Shown one piece after another: positions 1 to 7,818 of a stretch of 64,000 nucleotides of DNA; position 1 is the stretch's first letter; each line of letters opens with the position of its first letter. The position numbers and the translations under genes were made by a program. Below the pieces are notes generated by a model. It was not told where the DNA came from. It worked only from the letters and a program-made list of their open reading frames with translations, and did not search any database. Source of the stretch: Chloroflexota bacterium (GTDB lineage Bacteria; Chloroflexota; Dehalococcoidia; Bin125); assembly GCA_026707145.1 (NCBI GenBank), contig JAPOXK010000023.1:1-64000 (forward strand). Direction: 5' to 3'.

Positions 1-676
1 CCGGACGTGCCTGCATCTCAAAGAGGTACTGTGCAAGGTCCGCCGGGTCTTCCACGACTCCTGCGAGCCCCAGCCGCTCATCGATCACCGTCGCGGGGAT
101 CGCCTGCACCGTGTAGCGCTCCGCTAGAGCTGGAAATTCCTCGATCACGTAAACGTAGGCGTCGACGCGCGGCGACACCGCCGCGAGTCGCAGCGCCAGT
201 GTTGCCGCCTCGCCGGAGTGCGGATCTCTCAACGATCCGAACACCCGCAACGGCATGGTTCGGCGCAGCTTCTTCAGAGCGCGCGCCACCTCCGGCGCCG
301 GAGTGAGTGCTCGCGCTGAGGCGTCGACCATGGCTTGGAGGAAGACCGGGAAGAAGGGGCCGCCGGGCAGCCCGAAGAAGCGGAGCGGGCGGTTTACTTC
401 GCCCCGCACTACGACTCCTGGTACGCGGTCGACCTGCCATCTCTTGGCCAGCGCCGGCTCGTCGTCGTATTCGTAGACCTGGAGGGTGATCTGGTTCGAG
501 GCGGCGGCGAGTTGCTCGAGAACGGCTCGTACCTCTTCGCAGCTTTCGCAGGGCTCCTGGCCAGGTACGAGCAGTGCCGATTTCCGCCGGTGAAAGTAAT
601 CGATCTTAAGGCGGCCTTGGAGCGCTTCCCGGAGGGACTGCTGCACGCGATCGAGCTCTGGCTCTGGGATGGGCAC
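1..676 (-). CDS. Tandem thioredoxin-fold protein, partial (runs off left edge)
   Basis: Open to the window edge, 225 codons visible, read from a GTG at 676 preceded by GGAGGT that lies inside the end of the upstream gene; only 2 bases separate that gene's stop from this start. The first half carries one CxxC motif (CESC, about residue 43) in a thioredoxin-like fold followed by the typical V-P-G-V cis-proline stretch. The second half repeats the fold (MPLRVFGSLRDPHSGEA, then QAIPATVI) but has Asp/His/Ser where the second cysteine pair would be. This resembles the glutaredoxin-like protein-disulfide-oxidoreductase architecture with only one redox-active site. It is the last visible gene of the inositol lipid operon. 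The fold is fairly clear; the substrate is unknown. Confidence 0.7.
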   Translation of the reverse strand, partial: MPIPEPELDRVQQSLREALQGRLKIDYFHRRKSALLVPGQEPCESCEEVRAVLEQLAAASNQITLQVYEYDDEPALAKRWQVDRVPGVVVRGEVNRPLRFFGLPGGPFFPVFLQAMVDASARALTPAPEVARALKKLRRTMPLRVFGSLRDPHSGEAATLALRLAAVSPRVDAYVYVIEEFPALAERYTVQAIPATVIDERLGLAGVVEDPADLAQYLFEMQARP

Positions 677-678
677 GC

Positions 679-1455
679 TTACCTCCGCAGGATGCGACGG
701 ATGCGGACCCGGGTGAAGCGGCGGCGCCACGGATTCTCGCTCTGGGACAGATCGAAGCCCCAGGAGTAGTGCGCGGGAGCTTTGTCCGGCGTCGGTGTGT
801 CCTCCGCAGTCTGTTGAGGCACCGCGAGCTGCGGTGCCTCCGCCGTGGCTGCTGCTTGCTCCGCTTGCCGGACGGCCCAGAGCGCCATGGCCAGTCGCTG
901 TAGGGCGGTGAGGAAGGTGAGCACTACCAGGAGCCAGAGCGCCACGGTCAGCTCGCCGGTGAAGAGGCCGATACTTAAGATCACGAGTCGCTCGGCCCGC
1001 GTGCCCAATCCTTGGCGTAAGTGGACGCCGAACTCAGCGGCTTTGCTGCGGGTGTAGGGCACGAGCGCCGTTCCCGCCAGAGCCAGGCCCAGCAGGATGA
1101 TGCTCTCGCGGTCGAAGTGGGTGGGTGCGCTGAACCAGACCAGGAGACCGAGCAGGATTGCGAAGTCAGCGACTCGATCCGTGACGGCGTCCAGAACGGC
1201 GCCGACGCTGGTAGCGCGGTTCGTCGCGCGCGCGAGGGCGCCGTCCAGCAAATCGAAAGCGCCGGAAGCCAATAGGGCTATGCCCGCCTCCCAGAACTGC
1301 CCGTAGGCGGCGAGTGCCGCCGCGCCGCCGCTGACCAGCAGACCGGTCACGGTGAGCGCGTTGGGCGAGAGCCGGGTCTTCGCGACGGCCAGGCCCAGGC
1401 GCTGGGAGAGGCCTGCGGGCAGGGCGTGCGGGAGGGTTGGCAGAAGAGGTCTCAC
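679..1455 (-). CDS. CDP-alcohol phosphatidyltransferase, probable phosphatidylinositol phosphate synthase
   Basis: 258 aa integral membrane enzyme. It contains the complete family signature D-x2-D-G-x2-A-R-x8-G-x3-D-x3-D, with the aspartates at residues 68, 71, 89 and 93, followed by several hydrophobic helices. The family transfers a phosphatidyl group from CDP-diacylglycerol to an alcohol. With ino1 in the same operon the most likely acceptor is inositol 1-phosphate, as for mycobacterial PgsA1, giving phosphatidylinositol phosphate. The C-terminal ~50 residues are polar and Arg-rich, beyond the usual core. The acceptor assignment is inference from context; a glycerophosphate-using homologue cannot be excluded from sequence alone. 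Confidence 0.82.
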   Translation of the reverse strand: MRPLLPTLPHALPAGLSQRLGLAVAKTRLSPNALTVTGLLVSGGAAALAAYGQFWEAGIALLASGAFDLLDGALARATNRATSVGAVLDAVTDRVADFAILLGLLVWFSAPTHFDRESIILLGLALAGTALVPYTRSKAAEFGVHLRQGLGTRAERLVILSIGLFTGELTVALWLLVVLTFLTALQRLAMALWAVRQAEQAAATAEAPQLAVPQQTAEDTPTPDKAPAHYSWGFDLSQSENPWRRRFTRVRIRRILRR

Positions 1456-1501
1456 GGTTTGCCTCCCCGGCTCGCGGTTCCGGTTCGCGCTGCGGCGGCG
1501 C

Positions 1502-2647
1502 TCATCCTGCCGCCCGGCCTTGTCTGTTCAGATGGTGATCGTACAGGGCGAGCACTTGCTGCCCCACCGTCTCGACGCGAAAGGTCTCCGCGCGGCGTCG
1601 TCCCGCTGCCCCCATGGCCGTGCGTGCGCTTTGATCGTCCAGGAGGGTGATCAGGGCCTCGGCTAGAGAGGTGGGATCCTGCGGAGGCACCATCACTCCC
1701 GCCTCGCTGCGACCAAGTAGATCGCGATAGCCGGGGATAGCGCTGGCAACGATGGGCAGACCCGCGGCCATCGCCTCCACGAGGATGAGGCCGAACGACT
1801 CGCCTCCGGTGGCTGGCGCACAGAGCAGATCGGCGGTCTGGTAGTAGTGCAAGAGATCTGTCTGGCTGACGGCGCCAGTGAAAATGACATCCTTCCAGCC
1901 CTGTCGCTGGACCCTATTGCGTTGGCGCCGTCCCAGCGGGCTGAGAGGGCCGACGATCACGAGTTGCGCGTCAGGCCGCTGCGCTCGCAGCCGTCCGTAG
2001 GCGGTCAGCAAGTGCGCCAGCCCCTTGCGCGGCTCTTGCCGTCCCACGAAGAGGATCGTGCGGCGGTTTTCGTGCAGGCCCTGGGGGGGGTCCGCGGGGA
2101 GCGGGGCCGCTCTTGCGAAAGCGGCGACGTTTATGCAGTTGGGGATCACTTCGCACGGCCGGCCGAGGTAGTGCTCCGCCTGGGCGCCGGCCACGGCCGA
2201 AACCGCGATGCGCGCGTCGAGCCGGTTGAGCCACCGCGCGAGCAGCGGCGCGGCGATCTGTCCCAGCCGCCGTCCGATCGGTTCCGCGGCGTGAAAGGTG
2301 GCGATGTTGACAGCATGGGAATGGCGCAGGAATTGCAGGGGCAGCGTTGGCATGAGGGGCTCATGGAGGTGCACGATGTCGAAGGCTTCGCGCCGCAGCA
2401 GGGTTCGTACGGAATGGCCCAGGCGATACGAGAGCGCGATTCGCGCCACCGATCCCCCTGCCCGTACCGGCCGCGCGCGTCCCAGCACGCGCGGGCTGGT
2501 CGATGTGCGCGGGAGCGCTTGCGAGGCCGGTCCGATCACCTGGACTTCGTGGCCCCAATTGCGGAAAGCGTCGGCCAAATACTGGGCGTGCGTGTTGACG
2601 CCGCTTGGCACGGCGAGGTCGTAGGGAGTCACCATCGCGATCTTCAT
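1502..2647 (-). CDS. PimA-like GT4 glycosyltransferase
   Basis: 381 aa GT-B fold glycosyltransferase of family 4. The N-terminus (MKIAMVTPYDLAVPSGVNTH) has the glycine-rich loop of PimA-type mannosyltransferases, and the C-terminal half has the E-x7-E donor-binding motif (GESFGLILVEAMAAG). In mycobacteria PimA adds mannose from GDP-mannose to phosphatidylinositol at the inner membrane face. The position between the PI-synthase-like gene and two acyltransferases matches the mycobacterial pgsA-Rv2611c-pimA order closely enough to suggest the same pathway. The start overlaps the PHP gene by 4 bases (ATGA), so the two are probably translationally coupled. The sugar and acceptor are inferred. Confidence 0.82.
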   Translation of the reverse strand: MKIAMVTPYDLAVPSGVNTHAQYLADAFRNWGHEVQVIGPASQALPRTSTSPRVLGRARPVRAGGSVARIALSYRLGHSVRTLLRREAFDIVHLHEPLMPTLPLQFLRHSHAVNIATFHAAEPIGRRLGQIAAPLLARWLNRLDARIAVSAVAGAQAEHYLGRPCEVIPNCINVAAFARAAPLPADPPQGLHENRRTILFVGRQEPRKGLAHLLTAYGRLRAQRPDAQLVIVGPLSPLGRRQRNRVQRQGWKDVIFTGAVSQTDLLHYYQTADLLCAPATGGESFGLILVEAMAAGLPIVASAIPGYRDLLGRSEAGVMVPPQDPTSLAEALITLLDDQSARTAMGAAGRRRAETFRVETVGQQVLALYDHHLNRQGRAAG

Positions 2648-3435
2648 TCGGAGGTTCTCGCGGGTTTCGCCGGCCGGTCGCTACGAGAGTGGCGGCGTGG
2701 CTGCCGGAGGGCGTTGCGCGGCGTCGCGCAGAGCGCGCGCAGCTGTTGGCGTGCCAGCGCGCGCATGCCGATCCGCCGCAGCGAGGGTGCCTGGCGCCGC
2801 TCGGCCAGGGTCAGGCCCGCGCGCAAGGCGGCCTGCAGATCGTCGGCGGTATGGCCCGGGAAGCGTGTCACGGCGCTGCCCAGCGCCTGCGGGAAATGGG
2901 CGTCGCTGCCACCGTATTCCGGAAGACGCCATCGGGCGGCGTTCAGCCCGCGCGCGCGCGCTTGTGTGCGGCGGGCGAGCGGAGCGCCGCTGGCGAGCTC
3001 CACGGCGTCGATCCGCTCACCGACGCTGTCATGCACGTGGCGCGCGATGGCGCGGCGTCCAAGGCTGTAGGGGATGAGGCAGAGCGGGTGCGGGACCAGG
3101 CAAAGACCGCCTTGCGCGTGGACCGCTGCCAGGGTGTAGGTCAATGAGCGGAATGAAGGAACGGGCTCTTCCAAGAAGAGCGCGATCAGGTGTCCGCTGA
3201 GGGTGGTGATCTCCATGCCGGCGATCACTTGCAGCCGTGCGCCGAGCTGGGCGGCGGCCTCTTGCGCCGCCCAAGATCCGCTCAGGTCCTCGTGATCGGT
3301 GACGGCCAGCACGTCGATCGTCGTGTGCTGCTCGGCCCACTGCACGAGTTCGATGGGGGAAGCCATGCCGTCGCTGCGAGTGGTGTGAGCGTGCAGGTCG
3401 GCGGTCCCAAGCTGCGTTCCCTGCGAGTCAGTCAT
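2644..3435 (-). CDS. PHP-domain phosphoesterase
   Basis: 263 aa. The metal-binding PHP motifs are all visible: HxH (DLHAHTTRSDG, His15 and His17), VTDHED (His48), the conserved Glu in AGMEITT, a His in VPHPL and the terminal GSDAH. Members such as RNase AM/TrpH and histidinol phosphatase are metal-dependent phosphoesterases. The role here is unknown. Its place inside the lipid operon, overlapping both neighbours (8 bases with the acyltransferase upstream, 4 with the glycosyltransferase downstream), makes a co-transcribed housekeeping or lipid-phosphate phosphatase role conceivable, but nothing in the sequence proves it. Confidence 0.82.
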   Translation of the reverse strand: MTDSQGTQLGTADLHAHTTRSDGMASPIELVQWAEQHTTIDVLAVTDHEDLSGSWAAQEAAAQLGARLQVIAGMEITTLSGHLIALFLEEPVPSFRSLTYTLAAVHAQGGLCLVPHPLCLIPYSLGRRAIARHVHDSVGERIDAVELASGAPLARRTQARARGLNAARWRLPEYGGSDAHFPQALGSAVTRFPGHTADDLQAALRAGLTLAERRQAPSLRRIGMRALARQQLRALCATPRNALRQPRRHSRSDRPAKPARTSE

Positions 3436-4297
3436 GGCAGCTCCGCCAGGGCGACTCGATCAGGCGCCACTGCTCGACGTTCGTTCGGATCGGATCTTCG
3501 AAGCGCGCCATCAGTGTTGCGAGGTTCGCACGGACGTCCTTGGCGCGGTCGTTGCTCTGGAGCAGAGAAAGCGGCTCCATGAACTCGACGCGGAAACGGT
3601 GATCGCGGATGCGCGTCGCATATGCGGGGAGAAGGATGGCGCCGGTGCGGAGGGCGAGGTCCACCGCGCCCACGGGGAAGCGGGCGAGCCGGCGCGCGAA
3701 GGGCACGCAGATCCCGTTGCCCTGGATGTCGCGGTCGGTCAGGACGGCGACCAAGCCGCCGCTCTCGAGTGTTTCGAGCGCTTGCCGCACCCCGCTCAGC
3801 GTGGCAGGGACGAAGCGGTTGCCTGCGGACTCGCGGCGCATCCGCAGGGCTTTCAGGCGCCGTTCGGGCAGGGCTTCGACGATCACGGTCGCGGTTGCTC
3901 CCAGGGGGGGCAGGGCCTGGATCGCGATCTCGGGGTTGCTGAGGTGCACGCTGACCAAGACCACGCCGCGATCGGATCGTAGGGCGGCTTGGAGCCGTTC
4001 CAGCCCCTCAATGGCGAGCCAGCGGCGCAAGATGTGCTCGGGGGATTGGCGGCGCAGCAAGGCGATATCGACGTAGTAGCTCGCCGTCTCCTGAAACTGG
4101 CGTTGTACGGCGGTCTCTAGCTGTTCGGGCGTCCAGGAGGGTTGCAGTCGTTGCACGCCCGCGCGCGCGCTCTGCCGCCGGCGCTCGAGCAGGGGCAGGG
4201 CCCACGTGCCAGCCAGACGCGCGCCCGCGTAGAGCCAGCGCGCGGGGATGATCGCCGCCAACGCCTCTAAGCCGGCAAGTACGGCCGCGGCCATCAT
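3428..4297 (-). CDS. LpxL/PatA-family lysophospholipid acyltransferase (second copy)
   Basis: 289 aa if translation begins at the ATG at 4297, chosen because it overlaps the upstream stop as ATGA; the longer open frame upstream only mirrors the neighbouring gene. The family's H-x4-D/E catalytic motif appears as HLSNPE (His118, Glu123). The overall pattern, with a hydrophobic N-terminus and a 'VLTDRDIQGNG' block matching the conserved D-R segment, is that of LpxL/HtrB and PatA acyltransferases. It is clearly divergent from the neighbouring acyltransferase, which uses an HLGNWD motif. In PIM biosynthesis one acyltransferase acylates the mannose and another the inositol; two tandem genes would suit a twice-acylated inositol lipid. 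This last point is inference. Confidence 0.75.
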   Translation of the reverse strand: MMAAAVLAGLEALAAIIPARWLYAGARLAGTWALPLLERRRQSARAGVQRLQPSWTPEQLETAVQRQFQETASYYVDIALLRRQSPEHILRRWLAIEGLERLQAALRSDRGVVLVSVHLSNPEIAIQALPPLGATATVIVEALPERRLKALRMRRESAGNRFVPATLSGVRQALETLESGGLVAVLTDRDIQGNGICVPFARRLARFPVGAVDLALRTGAILLPAYATRIRDHRFRVEFMEPLSLLQSNDRAKDVRANLATLMARFEDPIRTNVEQWRLIESPWRSCHD

Positions 4298-5277
4298 CGG
4301 TTGTCCCGAGCGACGGCCGGGATCCGCCCACTGCACGCGCTTTCGTCCGGCGCATGGGACATCGTCCCGGCGCCGGGATCGGAGTCGCCGGGCTGGAAGA
4401 AGGGGCGGAATTGGTACCACTGGTCGGGATGGCGCCGGACCCAGGGCTCGAATGCATCCAGCACGGCTTGGGTGAGGGCTTGGACGTCACGGGGGCGGGC
4501 GCCCGTCAGCGGCGGCGCGGGCGCGACCGTCGCGAACCCTTCGAAGAGGAAGCTTCCGCTCGCCCGCCGTACGGCGCTGGCGGCGATTACGGGGGCGCCG
4601 CTGGCGAGAGCGAGGCGCGCCATGCCTGCGGATAACCGGCACGGTTGCCCGCAGAAGGTGACGCCCACCCCTTGATGTTGCGGGCCGAGTGGCCGGTCGA
4701 TCAGGAGCGCGACGCTTTGCCCGCGTTTCAAGGCCCGCAACAGGCGCCCGCCGCTGCCCGTCGCCGGCAGCAGCTCCAATCCGAGGGCGGCCCGGGTGCG
4801 GCGCATGGTGGCGTCGAGCGCAGGGTGTTTGAACGGTTCGGCCGGGACCAAGAAGGCGGCGGAGCCCGGGGGCATGCGCGCTGCGAGCGCGCCCGCACAG
4901 ATGTCCCAGTTGCCCAAGTGCATGAGCGCGAAGATCACGGGACCGGCCTGTACGGCCGCCTCGACGGTTGACCAGTCTGGACTGTGGAGGGCGTTGCGGC
5001 ATTCGGCGCGGGCGGCGGCCGCGCCGAGGGTTTCCAGGCGGGCGGCATCGACGAGGTAGGCGCCGTAGCGCCGTTGCTGGCGGGCGGCCCAGTAGGCGAG
5101 CGCAGCGGGGTCGTCTCGGGCGAGTACAACGCGCAGGTTCTCCCGCATCGCGCGGCGTCCGGCGGGCCAGAGGAGAAAGGCGAGCTCCAGGACCAGCCCG
5201 GCGAGGTGGTAGGCCGGCGGCCGGGGCAGCGCGCGCGCCAGCGAGCCGAAGAGCCGCCACCCCCAGTAGTACGCCAT
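4294..5277 (-). CDS. PatA-like phosphatidylinositol mannoside acyltransferase
   Basis: 327 aa LpxL/PatA-family acyltransferase with the canonical H-x4-D motif HLGNWD (His120, Asp125) and the downstream block SVALLIDRPLGPQ. An N-terminal amphipathic/hydrophobic segment fits peripheral membrane association. In mycobacteria PatA transfers palmitate from acyl-CoA to a mannose of PIM. The gene follows ino1 by 33 bases on the same strand and overlaps the second acyltransferase by 4 bases. Family assignment is firm; the PIM-type substrate rests on the operon. Confidence 0.8.
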   Translation of the reverse strand: MAYYWGWRLFGSLARALPRPPAYHLAGLVLELAFLLWPAGRRAMRENLRVVLARDDPAALAYWAARQQRRYGAYLVDAARLETLGAAAARAECRNALHSPDWSTVEAAVQAGPVIFALMHLGNWDICAGALAARMPPGSAAFLVPAEPFKHPALDATMRRTRAALGLELLPATGSGGRLLRALKRGQSVALLIDRPLGPQHQGVGVTFCGQPCRLSAGMARLALASGAPVIAASAVRRASGSFLFEGFATVAPAPPLTGARPRDVQALTQAVLDAFEPWVRRHPDQWYQFRPFFQPGDSDPGAGTMSHAPDESACSGRIPAVARDNR

Positions 5278-5310
5278 CGCGCCGGCCGTCCGCTGCTGCC
5301 GTGCCTCGGG

Positions 5311-6387
5311 CTACGCGGACGCTCCCGCTGCGAAGCGCTCGACGGCATCGCGGGCCTTGTCGTCGGTCCACTGTTGGGGCGGCGACTTCATGAAGTAGGC
5401 GGAGGGGCCGAGGAGCGGTCCCGCCTCACCGCGGTCCTTGCCGATCTTGGCGCAGCGGATGGCGTCGATCACCACGCCCGCCGAGTTGGGGCTGTCCCAC
5501 ACTTCCAGCTTCAACTCCAGGTTGAGAGGGACGTTGCCGAAGGTCGTCCCCTCGATGCGGATGTGGCACCACTTGCGATCGTCGAGCCAGGGGACATGGT
5601 CGCTGGGACCGACGTGGATGTCGCGCGAAGGGAGTTCGTAGTCGAGCTGCGAGGTGACGGCGTTGGTCTTGGAGATCTTCTTGGACTCCAGGCGCTCGCG
5701 CTCCAGCATGTTGAGGAAGTCGGTATTGCCGCCGAAGTTCAGCTGGTAAGAGCGGTCGATGCGAACGCCGCGGTCGCGGAAGAGGCGGGTCAGCACGCGG
5801 TGGACGATAGTCGCGCCGACCTGGCTCTTGATGTCGTCGCCGATGATGGGCAGGCCGGCGGCGCGGAAGCGCTGCGCCCAGTAGGGCTCGCGGGCGATGA
5901 AGACCGGGATGCAGTTCACGAAGGCGCAGCCGGCGTCGAGGATCTGCTCCACGTACCACTTCGTGGCCTCCTCGCTGCCGACGGGGAGGTAGCTGATCAC
6001 CACGTCGGTGTCGCGCTCCTTGAGGATGCCGGCGATGTCCGCGGTTTGTCCCGGTGCCTTGGTGATCACCTGGCTGAGATACTTGCCGAGACCGTCGTGG
6101 GTCATGCCGCGCTCGACGGGGACGCCCAGGGACGGCACCTCGGTGAACGTGTAGGTGTTGTTGGGGGCGACGGTGATCGCCTCGGAGAGGTCCTTGCCGA
6201 CCTTGTTGGCGTCGACGTCGAAGGCGGCCACGAAGTTGATGTCGGAGATGTGGTAGTCGCCCAGGGTCGTGTGCATGATTCCGGGGATGTCCTGATCCTC
6301 TTGGGCGTCGCGGTAGAAATGGACGCCCTGGACCAGCGAGGAGGCGCAGTTCCCCACCCCGATGATGGCGACGTTGATCTTTCCCAT
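5311..6387 (-). CDS. ino1: Inositol-3-phosphate synthase (myo-inositol-1-phosphate synthase)
   Basis: 358 aa, the short actinobacterial/archaeal-type length. The N-terminal Rossmann motif ([16 protein letters not shown]) binds NAD; further signatures are [35 protein letters not shown] and [11 protein letters not shown], with the conserved active-site lysines near DIKSQ and SKKISKT. It converts glucose 6-phosphate to inositol 3-phosphate (equivalently 1L-myo-inositol 1-phosphate), the first step to inositol lipids. The ATG at 6387 is preferred over longer options because AGGAGG stands upstream at normal spacing and the protein then begins like its relatives. It is the first gene of the minus-strand lipid operon. 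Confidence 0.95.
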   Translation of the reverse strand: MGKINVAIIGVGNCASSLVQGVHFYRDAQEDQDIPGIMHTTLGDYHISDINFVAAFDVDANKVGKDLSEAITVAPNNTYTFTEVPSLGVPVERGMTHDGLGKYLSQVITKAPGQTADIAGILKERDTDVVISYLPVGSEEATKWYVEQILDAGCAFVNCIPVFIAREPYWAQRFRAAGLPIIGDDIKSQVGATIVHRVLTRLFRDRGVRIDRSYQLNFGGNTDFLNMLERERLESKKISKTNAVTSQLDYELPSRDIHVGPSDHVPWLDDRKWCHIRIEGTTFGNVPLNLELKLEVWDSPNSAGVVIDAIRCAKIGKDRGEAGPLLGPSAYFMKSPPQQWTDDKARDAVERFAAGASA

Positions 6388-6554
6388 GGTTGGGCCTCCT
6401 GGGCTCCCGCGGTCTGCCGGAGATGCGCGCGACCGGGCCGCGAAGCTCGCGTCCAAGGGCGGGGCGAGTAGTCCAATATACGCGCTGGGGCCCGCCGCGC
6501 CAATTTCCCGGCGGCCGCCTTCTCGGCGCGGCCGGGAGCGGGCAGACTAGAGCG

Positions 6555-7361
6555 ATGGATACGTCACCGCCCGGGAGCCCGCCGCGGGAATCGCTGGATG
6601 CGTACGCTCGCTTCGCCGCGCGCTTGGCGGACGGCGCGGGCGCGATCCTGCGCGAGCATTTTCGCCGGCCGGCGGCGGTGGAGCGCAAGGCCGACGGCAG
6701 CCCCGTGACGGCCGCCGACCGCGCGGCGGAGGCGGCGATGCGGGCGCTGATCGCCGAGCAGTACCCGGCGCATGGGGTGATCGGCGAGGAAGGGGGCGCG
6801 GAGCGGCCCGCGGCCCGCTATGTCTGGGTGCTTGATCCGATCGACGGGACGCAGGCGTTCGTGACGGGCAAGCCTTCCTTCGGCACGCTGATCGCGCTGC
6901 TGGAGGACGGGGTCCCGGTCCTGGGAGTGATCGACCAGCCGATCACGGGGGAGCGCTGGCTGGGGCGGCGCGGGCAGGGGACGACCCTGAACGGGGCGGC
7001 CGCCGGGACACGGGACTGCGCCGCGCTGGCGAGCGCCGCCCTCTACGCGACCACGCCGCACATGTTCGGCGGTGCCGCAGCCGCGGCCTTCGAGCGGCTG
7101 CGGGGAGAGGTGGCCCTCACGCGCTACGGGGCGGACTGCTACGCCTACGGGCTGCTGGCGAGCGGCTTCGTGGATCTGGTGGTGGAGGCGTCGCTACAGC
7201 CCTACGACTACTGCGCGCTGGTGCCGGTGGTGGAGGGCGCGGGCGGGGTGATGACCGATTGGGAGGGAAGGGCGCTGGGGCTGGAGTCGGACGGGCGCGT
7301 GGTGGCGGCCGGAACCCCGGCGCTCCACGGCGCCGCGCTGGCGATTCTTGGCGGCGGCTAG
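6555..7361 (+). CDS. hisN: Inositol monophosphatase-family phosphatase, HisN-like
   Basis: 268 aa. Li-sensitive phosphatase fold with the three metal-binding motifs: IGEEGG, DPIDGTQAF and YDYCALVPVVEGAGG. The segment VTGKPSFGTLIALLEDG followed by GVIDQP is characteristic of the HisN branch, which dephosphorylates histidinol phosphate in actinobacteria. No other his gene is in view. Because the gene is transcribed divergently from ino1 across a 167-base gap, an alternative role is releasing free inositol or acting on phosphatidylinositol phosphate. Both remain possible; the symbol reflects sequence resemblance only. Its stop overlaps the convergent small gene by 4 bases. Confidence 0.82.
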   Translation: MDTSPPGSPPRESLDAYARFAARLADGAGAILREHFRRPAAVERKADGSPVTAADRAAEAAMRALIAEQYPAHGVIGEEGGAERPAARYVWVLDPIDGTQAFVTGKPSFGTLIALLEDGVPVLGVIDQPITGERWLGRRGQGTTLNGAAAGTRDCAALASAALYATTPHMFGGAAAAAFERLRGEVALTRYGADCYAYGLLASGFVDLVVEASLQPYDYCALVPVVEGAGGVMTDWEGRALGLESDGRVVAAGTPALHGAALAILGGG

Positions 7362-7558
7362 CCGGCCTTCTTGAGGACGGGGAGCCCGGTCCTGGCGTTC
7401 TCGGCGATGGTGTAGCCGGACGGCACCGCGTCGAGGGTTTCGGCCTGGGGCTGGCGCGCGAAATAGTAGATGCGCTGCTCGTGGCCGTTCTTGAGGGTGA
7501 TGTTCTTGCCGTGCAGGTAGTAGGTCTGCCCTCGCGAGTTGGTGGTGGAGAAAGACAC
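7358..7558 (-). CDS. Small conserved-looking protein of unknown function
   Basis: 66 aa, convergent with the phosphatase gene. It begins MSFSTTNSRGQTYYLHGKN, continues with ITLKNGHEQRIYYFARQP, and ends with SGYTIAENARTGLPVLKKAG. The balanced composition and the pattern of short beta strands look like a genuine small cytosolic protein, and I recall similar 'LKNGREQRIYYF' proteins in several phyla, but I cannot name a family or a function. The start is the first ATG in frame. Confidence 0.6.
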   Translation of the reverse strand: MSFSTTNSRGQTYYLHGKNITLKNGHEQRIYYFARQPQAETLDAVPSGYTIAENARTGLPVLKKAG

Positions 7559-7620
7559 CGCTTCGCTCCGTTCTCAAAAGGAAATATGCTTACGCTCTTC
7601 AGTGGAAAGAGCGCCTAATG

Positions 7621-7660
7621 GCATTGAACTCGCAACTTCCTTACGAGTCAAGTCCTCACT
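7621..7660 (-). other. tRNA-Thr-like remnant (degenerate)
   Basis: Read on the minus strand, this piece has an anticodon-loop-like CTCGTAA followed by a T-arm-like GTTCAA, resembling a CGT threonine tRNA. The anticodon stem has mismatches, the T stem does not pair, and no acceptor stem was found. A perfect 7-bp hairpin with a 7-base loop (7593-7613) lies next to it. It is best read as a decayed tRNA or a chance match. Confidence 0.25.
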
Positions 7661-7818
7661 GTTTTTCGGGGAAAACGCTCGGAGCTGGTGGGCAGGGCCG
7701 CCGCCGTCGTGGCTGATCATCCATCGCCGCCTGCGGCCGGTTCGCCTCCGTTCGGGGATAACTTGGCCATCCCGGTGGATGGAATCCCGTTTGCTGCCGC
7801 TTAGGTTAGGCTGAGGGC

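Noticed and set aside
78-440. Open frame of 120 codons on the minus strand, Arg-rich
   Set aside because: It is the wrong phase of the thioredoxin-fold gene that occupies the same strand; Arg/Pro/Ser-rich composition is typical of shadow frames in high-GC DNA.
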